Notes: generated by a model from the sequence alone, not told the origin. DNA of 64,000 nucleotides from Bacillota bacterium (GCA_023443225.1 JAEZVF010000060.1:154773-218772); one strand, 5' to 3'. Positions 35,127 through 44,808 are shown, counted from the stretch's first letter. Numbers and translations are program-made.

Positions 35127-35307
35127 ATAGGAGTTTATTTTATGTAACTCGATTGGAAAACATGTTATACTATGATTATGTATTTGTGAAAGTCGTCTTA
35201 GGTCTATAGATATTTCAGCAAACAGCAACGACAGACAAAGAACACATTAAAACATTCATATACACAAATGATAGTTTCAAATAAGATTAGGTATCAGGAA
35301 GGATTGG

Positions 35308-35922
35308 ATGAGGATGAAAGAAAAAGCAGTTGGATTGACTATTATATTATTGGCTGCAGGCGACAGTAGAAGATTCCATGGAAATAAAATGCTCGCTGAC
35401 ATAGATGGAGAAGCTATGTTTTTACGTATGGTTAAGAATATCCAAGGAATCACCGCCGATAAGAAGGTGGTAGTCACTCAATACCGGGAAATCATAGATT
35501 ATCTTTGTAATTCTTTACGTGATCCATTCATTCATACGGTCAAAAATGATCATAGTGAAAAAGGAATATCCTATTCTATCCAATTGGGCCTTGAATACTG
35601 TAATGATACTACGAATTCAACAAATGCGTATTTATTTGCAGTGTGTGACCAACCTTGGTTAACACAAAAGAGCATAGAAAAACTGATCAAAGCCTATGCT
35701 TTAAGTGAAAAGAAAATTGCTTGCCTATCTTATCAAGGTAAATTGGGCAATCCGGTAATCTTTGATGAATACTATCTGAAAGAATTGTTAGCTCTTGAAG
35801 GTGATTCAGGGGGTAAATCAATCGTAAATCGGCATAAGGATGATGTTGAAATTATTGAAGTGGATGATGAAAAAGAGTTGATGGATGTTGATACCAGACA
35901 GGATTATGATATTTTGAAATAA
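35308..35922 (+). CDS. Second MocA-type nucleotidyltransferase
   Basis: A 204-residue NTP transferase with a classical start ILLAAGDSRRFHGNKMLADIDG, followed by AVCDQPWLTQKSI (metal-binding Asp) and GKLGNPVIFDEYYLKELLALEGDSGGKSIV, the MocA product loop. Relatives attach CMP to molybdopterin. Unlike the paralogue at 14148 it keeps the LAAG-S-RF loop. It is separated from the main cluster by the ATPase gene and stands alone between terminators. AGGAAGGA precedes the ATG at 35308; a second ATG at 35314 is possible. Specialisation of the two copies cannot be told from sequence. Confidence 0.87.
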   Translation: MRMKEKAVGLTIILLAAGDSRRFHGNKMLADIDGEAMFLRMVKNIQGITADKKVVVTQYREIIDYLCNSLRDPFIHTVKNDHSEKGISYSIQLGLEYCNDTTNSTNAYLFAVCDQPWLTQKSIEKLIKAYALSEKKIACLSYQGKLGNPVIFDEYYLKELLALEGDSGGKSIVNRHKDDVEIIEVDDEKELMDVDTRQDYDILK

Positions 35923-35949
35923 TGCTAGAGAATAATTAAATTAAATTGG

Positions 35950-36031
35950 ATGCTATTGTAAGAATTATAAGCTTAAGCTTCTGTATTAAGAAGTGGTTTG
36001 TAAGCTGCTATTTTTGCAATAGCATTTTTTT
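35950..36031 (+). terminator. Terminator after the second MocA gene
   Basis: ATGCTATTG (35950-35958) pairs with CAATAGCAT (36017-36025), with an inner partial stem around AAGCTT, then a run of T. The remaining gap to 36190 is AT-rich and holds the promoter of the ABC operon, not clearly recognisable. Confidence 0.75.
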
Positions 36032-36189
36032 GGGTTAAAAACTAATATATCAATATTGCATCATAAATTATGCAAAAACTGCAAAAGATATGTATGACAC
36101 ATAATAAAGGATACCTACAATAAGTTTTGGATTTTGTTCTTCGATTAAAGAAGATTAATTTTAAAACTAAAATAAAAGGAGAAAAGTTT

Positions 36190-37413
36190 ATGTTAAAAAG
36201 ATTATTTATTGCATTATTGATTACCGTGATGGCATTTGGCATGATTGCATGCAAAACGGAAGGTAACACAAAGGAAGGTAACACAAAGGAAGGAGAAACT
36301 GCAAATGAAGAAACAACAGGAGGCACTGCTTCAGGCGACCCGATAAAAATCGGTGTTATTTATTCTGCAACTGGTACAATGGCAGGCAGAGGAGAATATA
36401 TGAAGAATTCCATAACTATGGCTGTGAATGAGATTAATCAAGCAGGCGGTATCCTTGGAAGGCAGATTCAACTTGTAATGGAAGATGACCAGAGTGATCA
36501 AACCACAGCAATTAACATGATGAATAAGATGGGTTCTGATAAAAATATTGTTGCAGTATTTGGACCGCATACTTCAACAAATGCGATTGCTGTATCAAAC
36601 ACAGTGATGGACTATAAGATCCCCTATTTTACCGGTGGAACTTCAGCGAAGTTATTAACCTTAGGAAATGATTATATGTTTAAAGTAAGATGTAATGATA
36701 CCGTAGTAGTTAATTCTGCCATGAAATTTGTTACAGATACTTTAAAGGCTAAGAAGATAGGCATTATGTATATCAATGATGAGTTTGGTGTGGGTGGTAG
36801 AGATCTTATGGTTAAATACTGTGAAGACAACAACCTGGAATATGTTGAGACAAACCATAATGCAACCGATCAGGACTTGACTTCTCAAATCATGCAGATG
36901 AAACAAGCAAATGTAGATGCATTAATCGCGTGGTCTTCAAACGTTTGTCCTATCGTGGCAAGACAGACATCAGAACTTGGATTTGACAAACCAATCATAA
37001 TGAATTCCGGATTTGGTGGACAAGATGTACTTGACTCACTCCCGGTTGAAGTTACCAATGGAAAATATGCTGCAGCAGACATGACAGCAGAAGATCCGGA
37101 CCCGATAGTTGCAGATTTCGTTAAAAAGTTTCAAGATGCTTTCGGTGTGAAACCACTCGGTGACTGGTCCGCAAGTTATTACGGCGCTATGAAAATGTTG
37201 GCGAAGGCGATCGAAAATGGTGGTGCAGCCGATAGAGAATCCATTAAAAAAGCAATGTATGAAATAAAGGATTTTGATGCCCCATTAGGAAAACTTGTAG
37301 CAGATCAGAATGGATGTCTAGTTCATGAAACCACAATCATGCAGGCAGTAAAGCAGGAGGATGGTAAGGCAATCCTTGAATTAGTAGAAAAAATTAAGGA
37401 AACAGGTTACTAG
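36190..37413 (+). CDS. livJ: Branched-chain-amino-acid-type ABC transporter substrate-binding lipoprotein
   Basis: This 407-residue lipoprotein has a signal peptide MLKRLFIALLITVMAFGM ending in the lipobox IAC, then a short linker with a repeated EGNTK unit. The mature part is a periplasmic-binding-protein type I domain: IKIGVIYSATGTMAGRGEYMKNS, AVNEINQAGGILGRQI and VFGPHTSTNAIAVS. The family binds Leu/Ile/Val but also urea, amides and aromatic compounds. I start at ATG 36190 with AAAGGAG 8 nt upstream. The next gene follows after 115 nt. Substrate cannot be stated from sequence; the preceding nitrogen-rich catabolic cluster makes a nitrogenous solute plausible. Confidence 0.9.
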   Translation: MLKRLFIALLITVMAFGMIACKTEGNTKEGNTKEGETANEETTGGTASGDPIKIGVIYSATGTMAGRGEYMKNSITMAVNEINQAGGILGRQIQLVMEDDQSDQTTAINMMNKMGSDKNIVAVFGPHTSTNAIAVSNTVMDYKIPYFTGGTSAKLLTLGNDYMFKVRCNDTVVVNSAMKFVTDTLKAKKIGIMYINDEFGVGGRDLMVKYCEDNNLEYVETNHNATDQDLTSQIMQMKQANVDALIAWSSNVCPIVARQTSELGFDKPIIMNSGFGGQDVLDSLPVEVTNGKYAAADMTAEDPDPIVADFVKKFQDAFGVKPLGDWSASYYGAMKMLAKAIENGGAADRESIKKAMYEIKDFDAPLGKLVADQNGCLVHETTIMQAVKQEDGKAILELVEKIKETGY

Positions 37414-37528
37414 AAGTAAGATAAATAGTTACTATTCAGCCTTACAGCTTCATAGCAACTATTATGCAAACGATTTATACCTAAAATGGGAGCGTTTTGC
37501 TCCCATTCATAATAAATGGAGGTATGCT

Positions 37529-38395
37529 ATGGCACAAATTATATTACAGCTGATTATTGGTGGATTGGCAATGGGCTTTATCTATGCGTTAGTAAGTATT
37601 GAATATACGATTATCTGGAATGCATCTGGATTACTTAATTTCTCACATGAAAGACTGATTCTACTGGGTGCATATATATTCGGAGCACAGTTTGTTTTAC
37701 GAAATCAACTTAATAGTACCTTATCAGTTATTCTAATGTTAATTACTACATTTTTAATTGGTGTTGTGATTTCTTATTTACTTATGAGGCCCTTGAGAAA
37801 TATGCCGCTGGTTTTTTCAGTTACAGGAACAATTATGCTGGGACGTATTATTACTGAAAGCGTACGTATTGTCTGGGGAAACAACCCGATTCCCTTGGCT
37901 AATTGGTTACAAGGAACAATAAAGGTAAGAACTTTAGTTATTAGCAAAACATATATCATCATTATTGCTGTTGCAGCAATTTTGGTAGCAGCGCTCCAGG
38001 TCTTCTTAAACAAGACAAAGGTTGGAACTGCAATGAGGTGTGTGTCTCAGAATAAAAAGGCAGCTGCTTACATGGGTATCGATGTTGACCGATCTTCTGC
38101 GATTACCATGGGGCTCTCTGCATTAATCTGCGGTGTTATTGGTATTCTGATTATCCCTTTATTTCAATTAAAAGGAGATATGACCGGTATGATTGGGCTA
38201 AAAGGTTTTGCGGCGGGCGTAGTTGGTGGCTTTGGTTATCTGCCGGGTGGTATACTTGGAGGAATCCTAATTGGTATCCTCGAATCATTAAGTACATTAG
38301 TGGTTCCTGGTATTTATAAAGATACCGTTTCCTTTATCCTATTAATTCTATTCTTATTGGTTAAGCCTAGCGGTATTTTAGGACATAAAGCTTAA
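37529..38395 (+). CDS. livH: LivH-type branched-chain amino acid ABC permease
   Basis: A 288-residue permease with about eight hydrophobic helices. The start IILQLIIGGLAMGFIYALVSIEYTIIWNASGLLNFSHERL (in pieces) is typical of LivH, as are KTKVGTAMRCVSQNKKAAAYMGID, the ATPase docking loop, and GLKGFAAGVVGGFGYLPGGILGG near residue 220. It forms the membrane channel with LivM. RBS GGAGG precedes the ATG. livM starts 11 nt after its stop. Confidence 0.93.
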   Translation: MAQIILQLIIGGLAMGFIYALVSIEYTIIWNASGLLNFSHERLILLGAYIFGAQFVLRNQLNSTLSVILMLITTFLIGVVISYLLMRPLRNMPLVFSVTGTIMLGRIITESVRIVWGNNPIPLANWLQGTIKVRTLVISKTYIIIIAVAAILVAALQVFLNKTKVGTAMRCVSQNKKAAAYMGIDVDRSSAITMGLSALICGVIGILIIPLFQLKGDMTGMIGLKGFAAGVVGGFGYLPGGILGGILIGILESLSTLVVPGIYKDTVSFILLILFLLVKPSGILGHKA

Positions 38396-38406
38396 GGAGG
38401 TGTAAA

Positions 38407-39363
38407 ATGTCTGATTTAATGAAAAAAGTAATAACATCAGGAGTATTTATTTTGATCGCTATTCTACTTCCTCTTATGGTAACAGATAATTACAATAGAG
38501 GTATCTTTATAATGACGCTAATTAATATAATAGTCGTATTAGGTTTGAATTTTATTACGGGTCTCACTGGGCAGATGAACCTTGGTACAGCAGGAATATT
38601 TGCAATTGGGTCATATACAACAGCATTACTTTCGACTAAATTGGGGATTTCTCCTGGAATTACGGTTTTGGCATCCATCATTATGGGCTTATTGATTGGT
38701 ATTGGTTTAGGATATCCATCACTTCGAGTACAAGGTGTTTATTTGGCATTAACCACCATAGGATTTGGGGAAATTGTGCGTATTTTAATCAGTAACTTTA
38801 AATTTACCAATGGAATTATGGGAATCCGGGATATTCCTTCATTTTCCATAGCTGGGTTCAACTTTGATAACAAACTGACAAAATATTATTTATATTTAGT
38901 ATTCGTTATTATAATGGCGGTTATTGCTTATCGTATTACGAATTCGAAATGGGGAAGATTATTTAAAGCGATTCGTGATAACTATGAAGCTGTACAAGCT
39001 TGCGGTGTTGATATAGCAAAACCAAAAATAATGGCATTTACACTAGCTGCAATTTATGGTTGTATTGCTGGTTCTTTATATGCGGTGCATATGGAATTCA
39101 TTACACCTTCTGTATATACATTTGATTTATCTACTACATTTATCATAATGATGATGTTAGGTGGTATTGGTTCTGTACCCGGCGGTATTATAGGTGCTGT
39201 AGTATGTACAATCTTACCTGAGAAGCTGCGTTTCCTTGGTAACTGGTATTGGATTGTATTCAGTGTGATCGTTCTGCTGATTATCTTATTCAGACCCAAT
39301 GGTATCATTAGCTTCTTTAATCAAAGAAAAGCCGTGTCTGTAAGGGGAGAGGAGAAAAAGTAG
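38407..39363 (+). CDS. livM: LivM-type branched-chain amino acid ABC permease
   Basis: A 318-residue permease with eight to ten hydrophobic segments. Family features are LNFITGLTGQMNLGTAGIFAIG near residue 50, YPSLRVQGVYLALTTIGFGEIVRI, SKWGRLFKAIRDNYEAVQACGVD (docking loop) and MMMLGGIGSVPGGIIGA. It pairs with LivH. AAGGAGGTG precedes the ATG. The stop directly abuts the livG start. Confidence 0.93.
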   Translation: MSDLMKKVITSGVFILIAILLPLMVTDNYNRGIFIMTLINIIVVLGLNFITGLTGQMNLGTAGIFAIGSYTTALLSTKLGISPGITVLASIIMGLLIGIGLGYPSLRVQGVYLALTTIGFGEIVRILISNFKFTNGIMGIRDIPSFSIAGFNFDNKLTKYYLYLVFVIIMAVIAYRITNSKWGRLFKAIRDNYEAVQACGVDIAKPKIMAFTLAAIYGCIAGSLYAVHMEFITPSVYTFDLSTTFIIMMMLGGIGSVPGGIIGAVVCTILPEKLRFLGNWYWIVFSVIVLLIILFRPNGIISFFNQRKAVSVRGEEKK

Positions 39364-40137
39364 ATGGCTAATATATTAACTGTTGATAACCTAACTAAAA
39401 AATTTGCAGGTCTGACTGCTGTTAATAATCTTTCTTTTACGATGAAAGAACGTACGATACACTCCCTTATTGGACCAAATGGCTCCGGTAAAAGTACAAC
39501 CATTAATATGTGTACCGGTGCACTACCTATCACATCAGGTAACGTAAAGTATCGTGATGATGTAATCAGTGGTATGGTTATGCACCAGATAGCTAGTAAA
39601 AGTATTGGTAGAACCTTTCAGAACCTGAAATTATTTTCTTCCATGACTGTAAAGGAAAATCTAATGGTTGGTATGCATGCACTTCTTACAGACAATATCC
39701 TTCAATTCCTCATGAATCCTCAACGAGCAAGGGCAGAGGAAAAAAGGGCAGAAGAAAGGGCACTCGAAGTTATCGATTATATTGGAATGTATAAATACCG
39801 TGATGAAATAGTCAAGAACCTCGCTTATGGACAGCAGAAATTGACAGAACTAGGACGTTCCATTATGACATCTCCAAAGCTCCTGTTTCTAGATGAGCCT
39901 GCAGCAGGATTAAATCCAAGTGAAAGAGTAGATTTCATTAAAATATTATTGAAGGTTTTTTCGGATGGCGTGGACTTATTTCTAATTGAACATAATATGG
40001 ATGTTGTCATGAATATTTCCAACTATATTACGGTAATCAATTTTGGTTCTAAGATAGCCGAAGGTACTCCAAAAGAAATTCAGAACAATGATGAAGTTAT
40101 TGCCGCTTACCTGGGCAGTCAATTTAAGAAAAAATAG
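39364..40137 (+). CDS. livG: LivG-type ABC transporter ATPase
   Basis: This 257-residue ATPase has Walker A GPNGSGKSTTINM near residue 38, Q-loop GRTFQNLKLFSSMTV, signature LAYGQQKLTELGRSI, Walker B LLFLDEPAAGLNPSE and the H-loop LIEHNMDVVM, plus the LivG insert between Q-loop and signature. It energises uptake with LivF. RBS GGGGAGAGGAG upstream; no gap to livM. Confidence 0.94.
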   Translation: MANILTVDNLTKKFAGLTAVNNLSFTMKERTIHSLIGPNGSGKSTTINMCTGALPITSGNVKYRDDVISGMVMHQIASKSIGRTFQNLKLFSSMTVKENLMVGMHALLTDNILQFLMNPQRARAEEKRAEERALEVIDYIGMYKYRDEIVKNLAYGQQKLTELGRSIMTSPKLLFLDEPAAGLNPSERVDFIKILLKVFSDGVDLFLIEHNMDVVMNISNYITVINFGSKIAEGTPKEIQNNDEVIAAYLGSQFKKK

Positions 40138-40149
40138 AAGGGTGTTATC

Positions 40150-40860
40150 ATGCTAAAAGTTGAAAATATAGATGTTTATTATGGAAAGGTTCAGGCTTTA
40201 TTTAATGTACACTTTGAAGTTGGGGAAAAAGAAATTGTGTCCATCATTGGCTCCAATGGTGCTGGTAAATCCACACTTATGAAGACAATTATGGGGATGA
40301 ACAGACCTACTACAGGTACCATTCACTTCGACGGGCAGCAGATAGGCGGCTTAAAGACAAATCTAATTGTTGGGAGAAAACTGGTTTATATACCGGAAGG
40401 TCGTGAAGTATTTCCAAGAATGACGGTCCGTGATAATTTGACTATGGGAGCTTACAGCCGCAAATATACGTCCGCCGAGATGAATCAAAAATTGGAGGAG
40501 ATGTTTGAAATTTATCCAAGGTTAAAGGAAAGGCAAAGCCAGTTGGCAGGAAGTATGTCAGGTGGTGAGCAGCAAATGCTTGCAATTGCCAGAGGATTAA
40601 TGAGTGAACCTAAGATGGTCATGTTTGATGAGCCTTCCTTAGGATTATCTCCTTTAATTGTAGATGAAATGTTTGATACTATTATTAAAATCAAGAAAAC
40701 GATGAATATCCCCGTGGTTATTGTAGAACAGAATGCTTATATGGCAATGTCGATTTCGGATCGAACCTATATTCTAGAGGTCGGAAATATAAAGGGAGAA
40801 GGAAAGAGTAAAGATTTAATGAATTCTCCTGATATTAAGAAAGCATATCTAGGTGGCTAA
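40150..40860 (+). CDS. livF: LivF-type ABC transporter ATPase
   Basis: This 236-residue ATPase shows the LivF start LKVENIDVYYGKVQALFNVHFEV, Walker A GSNGAGKSTLMKTI, LVYIPEGREVFPRMTV (typical LivF Q-loop), signature GSMSGGEQQMLAIAR, Walker B VMFDEPSLGLSP and EQNAYMAMSISDR. It completes a standard five-gene operon and is followed by a terminator. Confidence 0.94.
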   Translation: MLKVENIDVYYGKVQALFNVHFEVGEKEIVSIIGSNGAGKSTLMKTIMGMNRPTTGTIHFDGQQIGGLKTNLIVGRKLVYIPEGREVFPRMTVRDNLTMGAYSRKYTSAEMNQKLEEMFEIYPRLKERQSQLAGSMSGGEQQMLAIARGLMSEPKMVMFDEPSLGLSPLIVDEMFDTIIKIKKTMNIPVVIVEQNAYMAMSISDRTYILEVGNIKGEGKSKDLMNSPDIKKAYLGG

Positions 40861-40869
40861 TGGGAAATG

Positions 40870-40912
40870 TGCTTGAATGGTTTAATTTACAAAACTATTC
40901 AAGCATTTTTTT
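40870..40912 (+). terminator. Intrinsic terminator of the Liv-type operon
   Basis: TGCTTGAATGGTTT (40870-40883) pairs with AAACTATTCAAGCA with one mismatch, followed by seven T. Confidence 0.9.
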
Positions 40913-41010
40913 ACATAGACGTGTTTACATTAATTTTACATGAGCGAAACAAAATCTTCATTTACTGCTGTTATTATTTTCCTATACAAGATACAATTGG
41001 AGGATAAGTA

Positions 41011-42801
41011 ATGGAATTAGTTGAAAGCAAAACAGAGAAACGTAAATTGGTTGATTTATTACAATTTAAACACTTTAGTCGGATTAAAAAGAATTTATTA
41101 GATCTATCCATAGGTAAAAGGATGAATTTTGCATTTATATATGTTGGAGGCATTGCATTAATTTTGATAATGATTTCTTTTTTTAATATGAAAGGAATCG
41201 AAAACAAAATGAACCGTTTTTATCTTGGCCCATATAAGATGGAAGAGAATATATTAAGAGCACAAGTATCTATGGCTTTGATTGAAAAAGATATTTACAA
41301 AGCGTATATAACAAAAGATGCGGATCTTTGTAGTAAGTATATTGAGGAATCTGAATCGGAGTATCAGATCATAGAGGAAAGTATAAGCAATTTAAGCGAT
41401 GCTATGAAGAATTTGAAACAGGAAGAACGTGATATAATACTTCAGTTAGAGGAAGAATTGGAAAAGGGAATTCGATATCGGAATCAAATTATAGAAAGTG
41501 CGTCTGTATTTGATCAGGGAAGAATATATAATATCTATAAAAACGATTATGCTCCGATTTTTAATCATATTGTATCTTTATTAGGAGAAATCGAGCAGAC
41601 TTCTATTTCCTATGGTCAAAACTATATCCAGCAGGCAGGTCGCAGCACCAATAGTAGCATAGTTATATTTCTGTTTATAATTCTTTTTGGGGTAATCAGT
41701 TGTACTTTCATCTTGAAAGTGACTGAAAGGAGTATAACAGAACCTATGGGTGAAATTCTTACTGCCATGGTTGACATATCAAAAGGTAAACTTGAAGTTG
41801 ATGTACAATATGAATCACAGGATGAAATCGGCATACTTTGTAATGCTGTAAGAAAAACCAGTTATAAATTAAAAAAGTACATAAGCAATATTACGGAAGT
41901 CACAAAAGAATTGGAGGACAAAAATCTGACAACCGGCGTAACAATTGAATATGAAGGTGACTTCAAACCAATACAGCTTTCTCTGGGCAATATTGTAGAG
42001 TCTTTTCAAAATATGATTCATAAGTTTGATGATACGGCCTTGCAAATTACGAACGGGGCGGAGAAGATTGCCCAGACCTCAAAAAAGGTGGCAGATGGCG
42101 GTGACGAGCAGGCAAACGCTATTGCTGATTTAGTGGATAAAATTGATCAAATAGCAGGTAATATCAATTTAACTGCTGAAAAGGCAGCGGAGGTACAGCA
42201 ACTCTCACAGAATTCTGTAATGGCAGCCAAACAAGGGAACAGTCAGATGGAAATCATAAATCGTGCGATGAAAGCAATTGCAACTCATTCTGATAAAATC
42301 GTAAAGGTTAATAAAGTAATACATGATATAGCAATTCAAACCAATTTATTATCTTTAAATGCTTCTATAGAAGCAGCCAGAGCTGGAACGGCTGGGAAGG
42401 GGTTTGGAGTTGTGGCAGGCGAAATTGGAAAATTGGCAGAAGAATGCTCCAATGCCGTGAAATTTACAGCGCAATTAATCGGGAGTTCTATTGATGCAAT
42501 GAAAGAAGGGGTGGTATTAACGGAGGATGCATCTAGATATTTTCAGGAGATTGTAGGTGCATCAATGAAAACTAACGAGGTATTTCTTATGATGTCAAAT
42601 GATACGAAACAACAGGCTGAGCAGCTAAAAAATACACAAGCTTATTTACAGCATATTTCATTGATTATTGAACAAAATTCAGCAGCATCCCAGGAAAGTG
42701 CTGCTATGAGTAATGATTTTATAAATTGTGCAGAGGAATTGGAAAAATTGATAAAAGAATATAAGGTACACAGTAATGCTGTCTTACCAACTATTGCTTA
42801 A
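41011..42801 (+). CDS. Methyl-accepting chemotaxis protein
   Basis: A 596-residue chemoreceptor. Two transmembrane helices (about residues 32-55 and 214-236) flank an extracytoplasmic four-helix-bundle sensor. A HAMP segment follows (ITEPMGEILTAMVDISKGKL). The signalling hairpin tip IAIQTNLLSLNASIEAARAG is well conserved, followed by KGFGVVAGEIGKLAEECSNA. The protein would cluster with CheA/CheW and control motility. It begins 150 nt after the Liv-type operon terminator and abuts the DUF4846 gene, so it may sense a solute bound by the neighbouring binding protein. TTGGAGG lies upstream of the ATG. Confidence 0.94.
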   Translation: MELVESKTEKRKLVDLLQFKHFSRIKKNLLDLSIGKRMNFAFIYVGGIALILIMISFFNMKGIENKMNRFYLGPYKMEENILRAQVSMALIEKDIYKAYITKDADLCSKYIEESESEYQIIEESISNLSDAMKNLKQEERDIILQLEEELEKGIRYRNQIIESASVFDQGRIYNIYKNDYAPIFNHIVSLLGEIEQTSISYGQNYIQQAGRSTNSSIVIFLFIILFGVISCTFILKVTERSITEPMGEILTAMVDISKGKLEVDVQYESQDEIGILCNAVRKTSYKLKKYISNITEVTKELEDKNLTTGVTIEYEGDFKPIQLSLGNIVESFQNMIHKFDDTALQITNGAEKIAQTSKKVADGGDEQANAIADLVDKIDQIAGNINLTAEKAAEVQQLSQNSVMAAKQGNSQMEIINRAMKAIATHSDKIVKVNKVIHDIAIQTNLLSLNASIEAARAGTAGKGFGVVAGEIGKLAEECSNAVKFTAQLIGSSIDAMKEGVVLTEDASRYFQEIVGASMKTNEVFLMMSNDTKQQAEQLKNTQAYLQHISLIIEQNSAASQESAAMSNDFINCAEELEKLIKEYKVHSNAVLPTIA

Positions 42802-42867
42802 ATGAAGAAAAACAACTATAATACTATTAAAATATGTATTAGAAGTTTGAAAAGGATAGGTGGTAAT

Positions 42868-43860
42868 TTGAAAAGAAGACATCTTATTATTTGTTTTGTC
42901 GTTACCTTACTTATACTGGTAGTTGCTTTGATTTATAAAGAGAGCAATCAGCAGTCTGAAAAGATAAATACCCAAGAATTAACCGAAATTGAGGACGAGC
43001 CCGTTACTCCTTCAAAAGTGAAAGAAAGCAAAAAGGATTTGATAGAAGAACGAAGTGAAGAAACAGAGGAAGAATATACAGAAGCTTTAGAAGAAATTCG
43101 TCTTATTTATCCAGAAGGAAGTACGCTGGAAACAAGAATTCTTACTCCAGAAGGGTTTGTTCGTATTTCTGCATCCGAGGATAGCTTGCTTACTTTCTTA
43201 AGAAATCTTGAGTTAAAACCAGATGGCAGTCCGGTTATGCTGTACGATAACACAGAAAAAGGGAATCAGAGTGCACAGGCAGCAGTTTTTGCTTTTGACG
43301 TTGGTGAGAGTGACCTGCAGCAATGTGCGGACAGTATTATGCGTGTATATGGCGAATATTATTGGTCCATTGGAGCCTATGAGGCAATCGGATTTCATCT
43401 AACCAATGGTTTTTTCATGGATTATCTGACATGGCGGGAAGGGAAAAGGATTAAAGTGAATGGTAATACGGTTTCCTGGGTTTCCTCTAAGGGTTATGAT
43501 GATAGTTATGATTGTTTTCGTTCCTATCTGAAACAGGTAATGGTATATGCAGGAACTCTTTCTCTAAACGAAGAAAGTACTACCATTGAAAAAGAAGACA
43601 TACAAGCTGGGGATATTATTATAAAAGGCGGAAGTCCTGGACATTGTGTCCTCGTTGTAGACGTTGCTCAAGATCAATCGGGAGAACAATGTTATTTGCT
43701 TGCACAAGGTTATATGCCAGCACAAGATTTTCACATCTTAAATAATCCGGTTAATCCTGGTAATCCATGGTACTATGAAGAGGATTTGGAGTATCCTATC
43801 CGAACGCCGGAATATACATTTGGGGAAGATAGTATTAAGCGCTGGGGTAAAGGGTTTTAG
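42868..43860 (+). CDS. DUF4846 domain protein, membrane-anchored
   Basis: A 330-residue protein (352 if the ATG at 42802, touching the chemoreceptor stop, is used). I prefer the TTG at 42868 because AGGATAGGTGG precedes it and the product then begins with KRRHLIICF and a membrane helix. The extracellular part after an acidic linker matches DUF4846: LRNLELKPDGSPVMLY, ADSIMRVYGEYYWSIGAYEAIGFHLTNGFFMDY (in pieces), RIKVNGNTVSWV, YLKQVMVYAGTLSL and GGSPGHCVLVVDVA with a His-Cys pair reminiscent of cysteine peptidase-like folds. Function unknown. Probably cotranslated with the chemoreceptor gene. Confidence 0.82.
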   Translation: MKRRHLIICFVVTLLILVVALIYKESNQQSEKINTQELTEIEDEPVTPSKVKESKKDLIEERSEETEEEYTEALEEIRLIYPEGSTLETRILTPEGFVRISASEDSLLTFLRNLELKPDGSPVMLYDNTEKGNQSAQAAVFAFDVGESDLQQCADSIMRVYGEYYWSIGAYEAIGFHLTNGFFMDYLTWREGKRIKVNGNTVSWVSSKGYDDSYDCFRSYLKQVMVYAGTLSLNEESTTIEKEDIQAGDIIIKGGSPGHCVLVVDVAQDQSGEQCYLLAQGYMPAQDFHILNNPVNPGNPWYYEEDLEYPIRTPEYTFGEDSIKRWGKGF

Positions 43861-43898
43861 AAGGTATTACGAAAAAATATATAAGGTAGAATATAAAC

Positions 43899-43934
43899 AA
43901 AACCCGCTATTTAATAAGCGGGTTTGTTCTTTTA
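43899..43934 (+). terminator. Intrinsic terminator after the DUF4846 gene
   Basis: AACCCGCT (43901-43908) pairs with AGCGGGTT (43917-43924), flanked by A and T tracts, so it could serve both strands. Confidence 0.85.
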
Positions 43935-43970
43935 CGCTGAGACAACGAAGGAGTTAAGAATTGATTTTAG

Positions 43971-44627
43971 CTAAAAAGAACTATTTGAACTTATATAGGA
44001 TTGAAAAGAAGCTTTTTTAGAACTCATTAGATGGGAGCTCATTGCTTCGGCAGCCTCTGCCACATGACCTTTGGCAAGATAATCGATTATATTCTGGTGT
44101 TCTTCCACTGAATAATGTAGACGATTATTATCAGCAAGACCGCTTAATATACGGATGCGATAATTTTGATCACATATTTCCTTATAAATTCGATTGAAAT
44201 ATCGGTTTGTGCATTGAGAAACAATACATTGATGAAACGCATCATCAAGCTGAAATATAGTATCAGCATTAATTTGTATACTCTTTCTATATTCCTCCAT
44301 ATTGTCAAATAAGCAATCCATTGCTTCTACTTGAATATCTTTACAATAATTCAAGATAATATAAGGTTCAATAAGCAAACGTCCTTCAAAGACCATATTG
44401 ATCTCACTTATAGATAAAGGGGAAACTAGAATCCCTTTCTTGGGTATAATTGTAACAAGGTGTTCCTGCTCTAATCTACTTAATGCATCTCGTATTGGAG
44501 TACGACTGACTTGAACTTGTTCGCATAGCAGATCTTCATTCAAGAAAGAGTTTGGCATGTATTTACAATTGAGAATATTATCTTTAATAGTTTTATATGC
44601 GAGCTGTTTGAGATTTTTGTTTGACAT
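43971..44627 (-). CDS. GntR-family regulator, FadR/FCD subgroup
   Basis: A 218-residue regulator with an N-terminal winged helix (LAYKTIKDNILNCKYMPNSFLNEDLLCEQVQVSRTPIRDALSRLEQEHLV in pieces, residues 9-58), where SRTPIRDALSRL is the recognition helix, and a helical FCD effector domain from about residue 75, with metal-site candidates Asp and His (DDAFHQCIV, then SVEEHQNIIDYLAKG). It is transcribed away from a ribose-type ABC operon. A perfect palindrome of FadR/VanR half-site type lies in the shared 322-nt control region. Effectors of this subgroup are usually organic or sugar acids. Confidence 0.92.
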   Translation of the reverse strand: MSNKNLKQLAYKTIKDNILNCKYMPNSFLNEDLLCEQVQVSRTPIRDALSRLEQEHLVTIIPKKGILVSPLSISEINMVFEGRLLIEPYIILNYCKDIQVEAMDCLFDNMEEYRKSIQINADTIFQLDDAFHQCIVSQCTNRYFNRIYKEICDQNYRIRILSGLADNNRLHYSVEEHQNIIDYLAKGHVAEAAEAMSSHLMSSKKASFQSYISSNSSF

Positions 44628-44769
44628 TTCATCCTTCCTCCCTTTGAATCAGTATACTAAAGATACATCATTATAGCACATTTAACTGAAAAATATACAA
44701 AATAATTCGGTTTAACTATAGAAAAATATACAAATTGAGAATATCTTGTAAAAAATACCAATAAAAATA

Positions 44770-44799
44770 TTGACATATATGACAGTTATGTGATATGTT
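44770..44799 (+). promoter_or_regulatory. Candidate promoter for the sugar-type ABC operon
   Basis: TTGACA at 44770-44775 is a consensus -35; TATGTT at 44794-44799, 18 nt on, is the best -10. The overlapping operator at 44797-44808 would let a bound repressor block it. Confidence 0.6.
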
Positions 44800-44808
44800 G
44801 TATACAAC
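44797..44808. promoter_or_regulatory. Perfect palindromic GntR-type operator
   Basis: GTTGTATACAAC is a perfect 12-bp palindrome with the T-GT-AC-A pattern bound by FadR-subgroup GntR regulators, placed at the -10 of the ABC operon and about 170 nt from the regulator's own start. Partial TATACAA copies occur between 44690 and 44735. Confidence 0.7.

Noticed and set aside
36250..36330. Short tandem repeat encoding EGNTK units in the binding protein
   Set aside because: It lies in the linker after the lipobox, which is normally low complexity in such lipoproteins.
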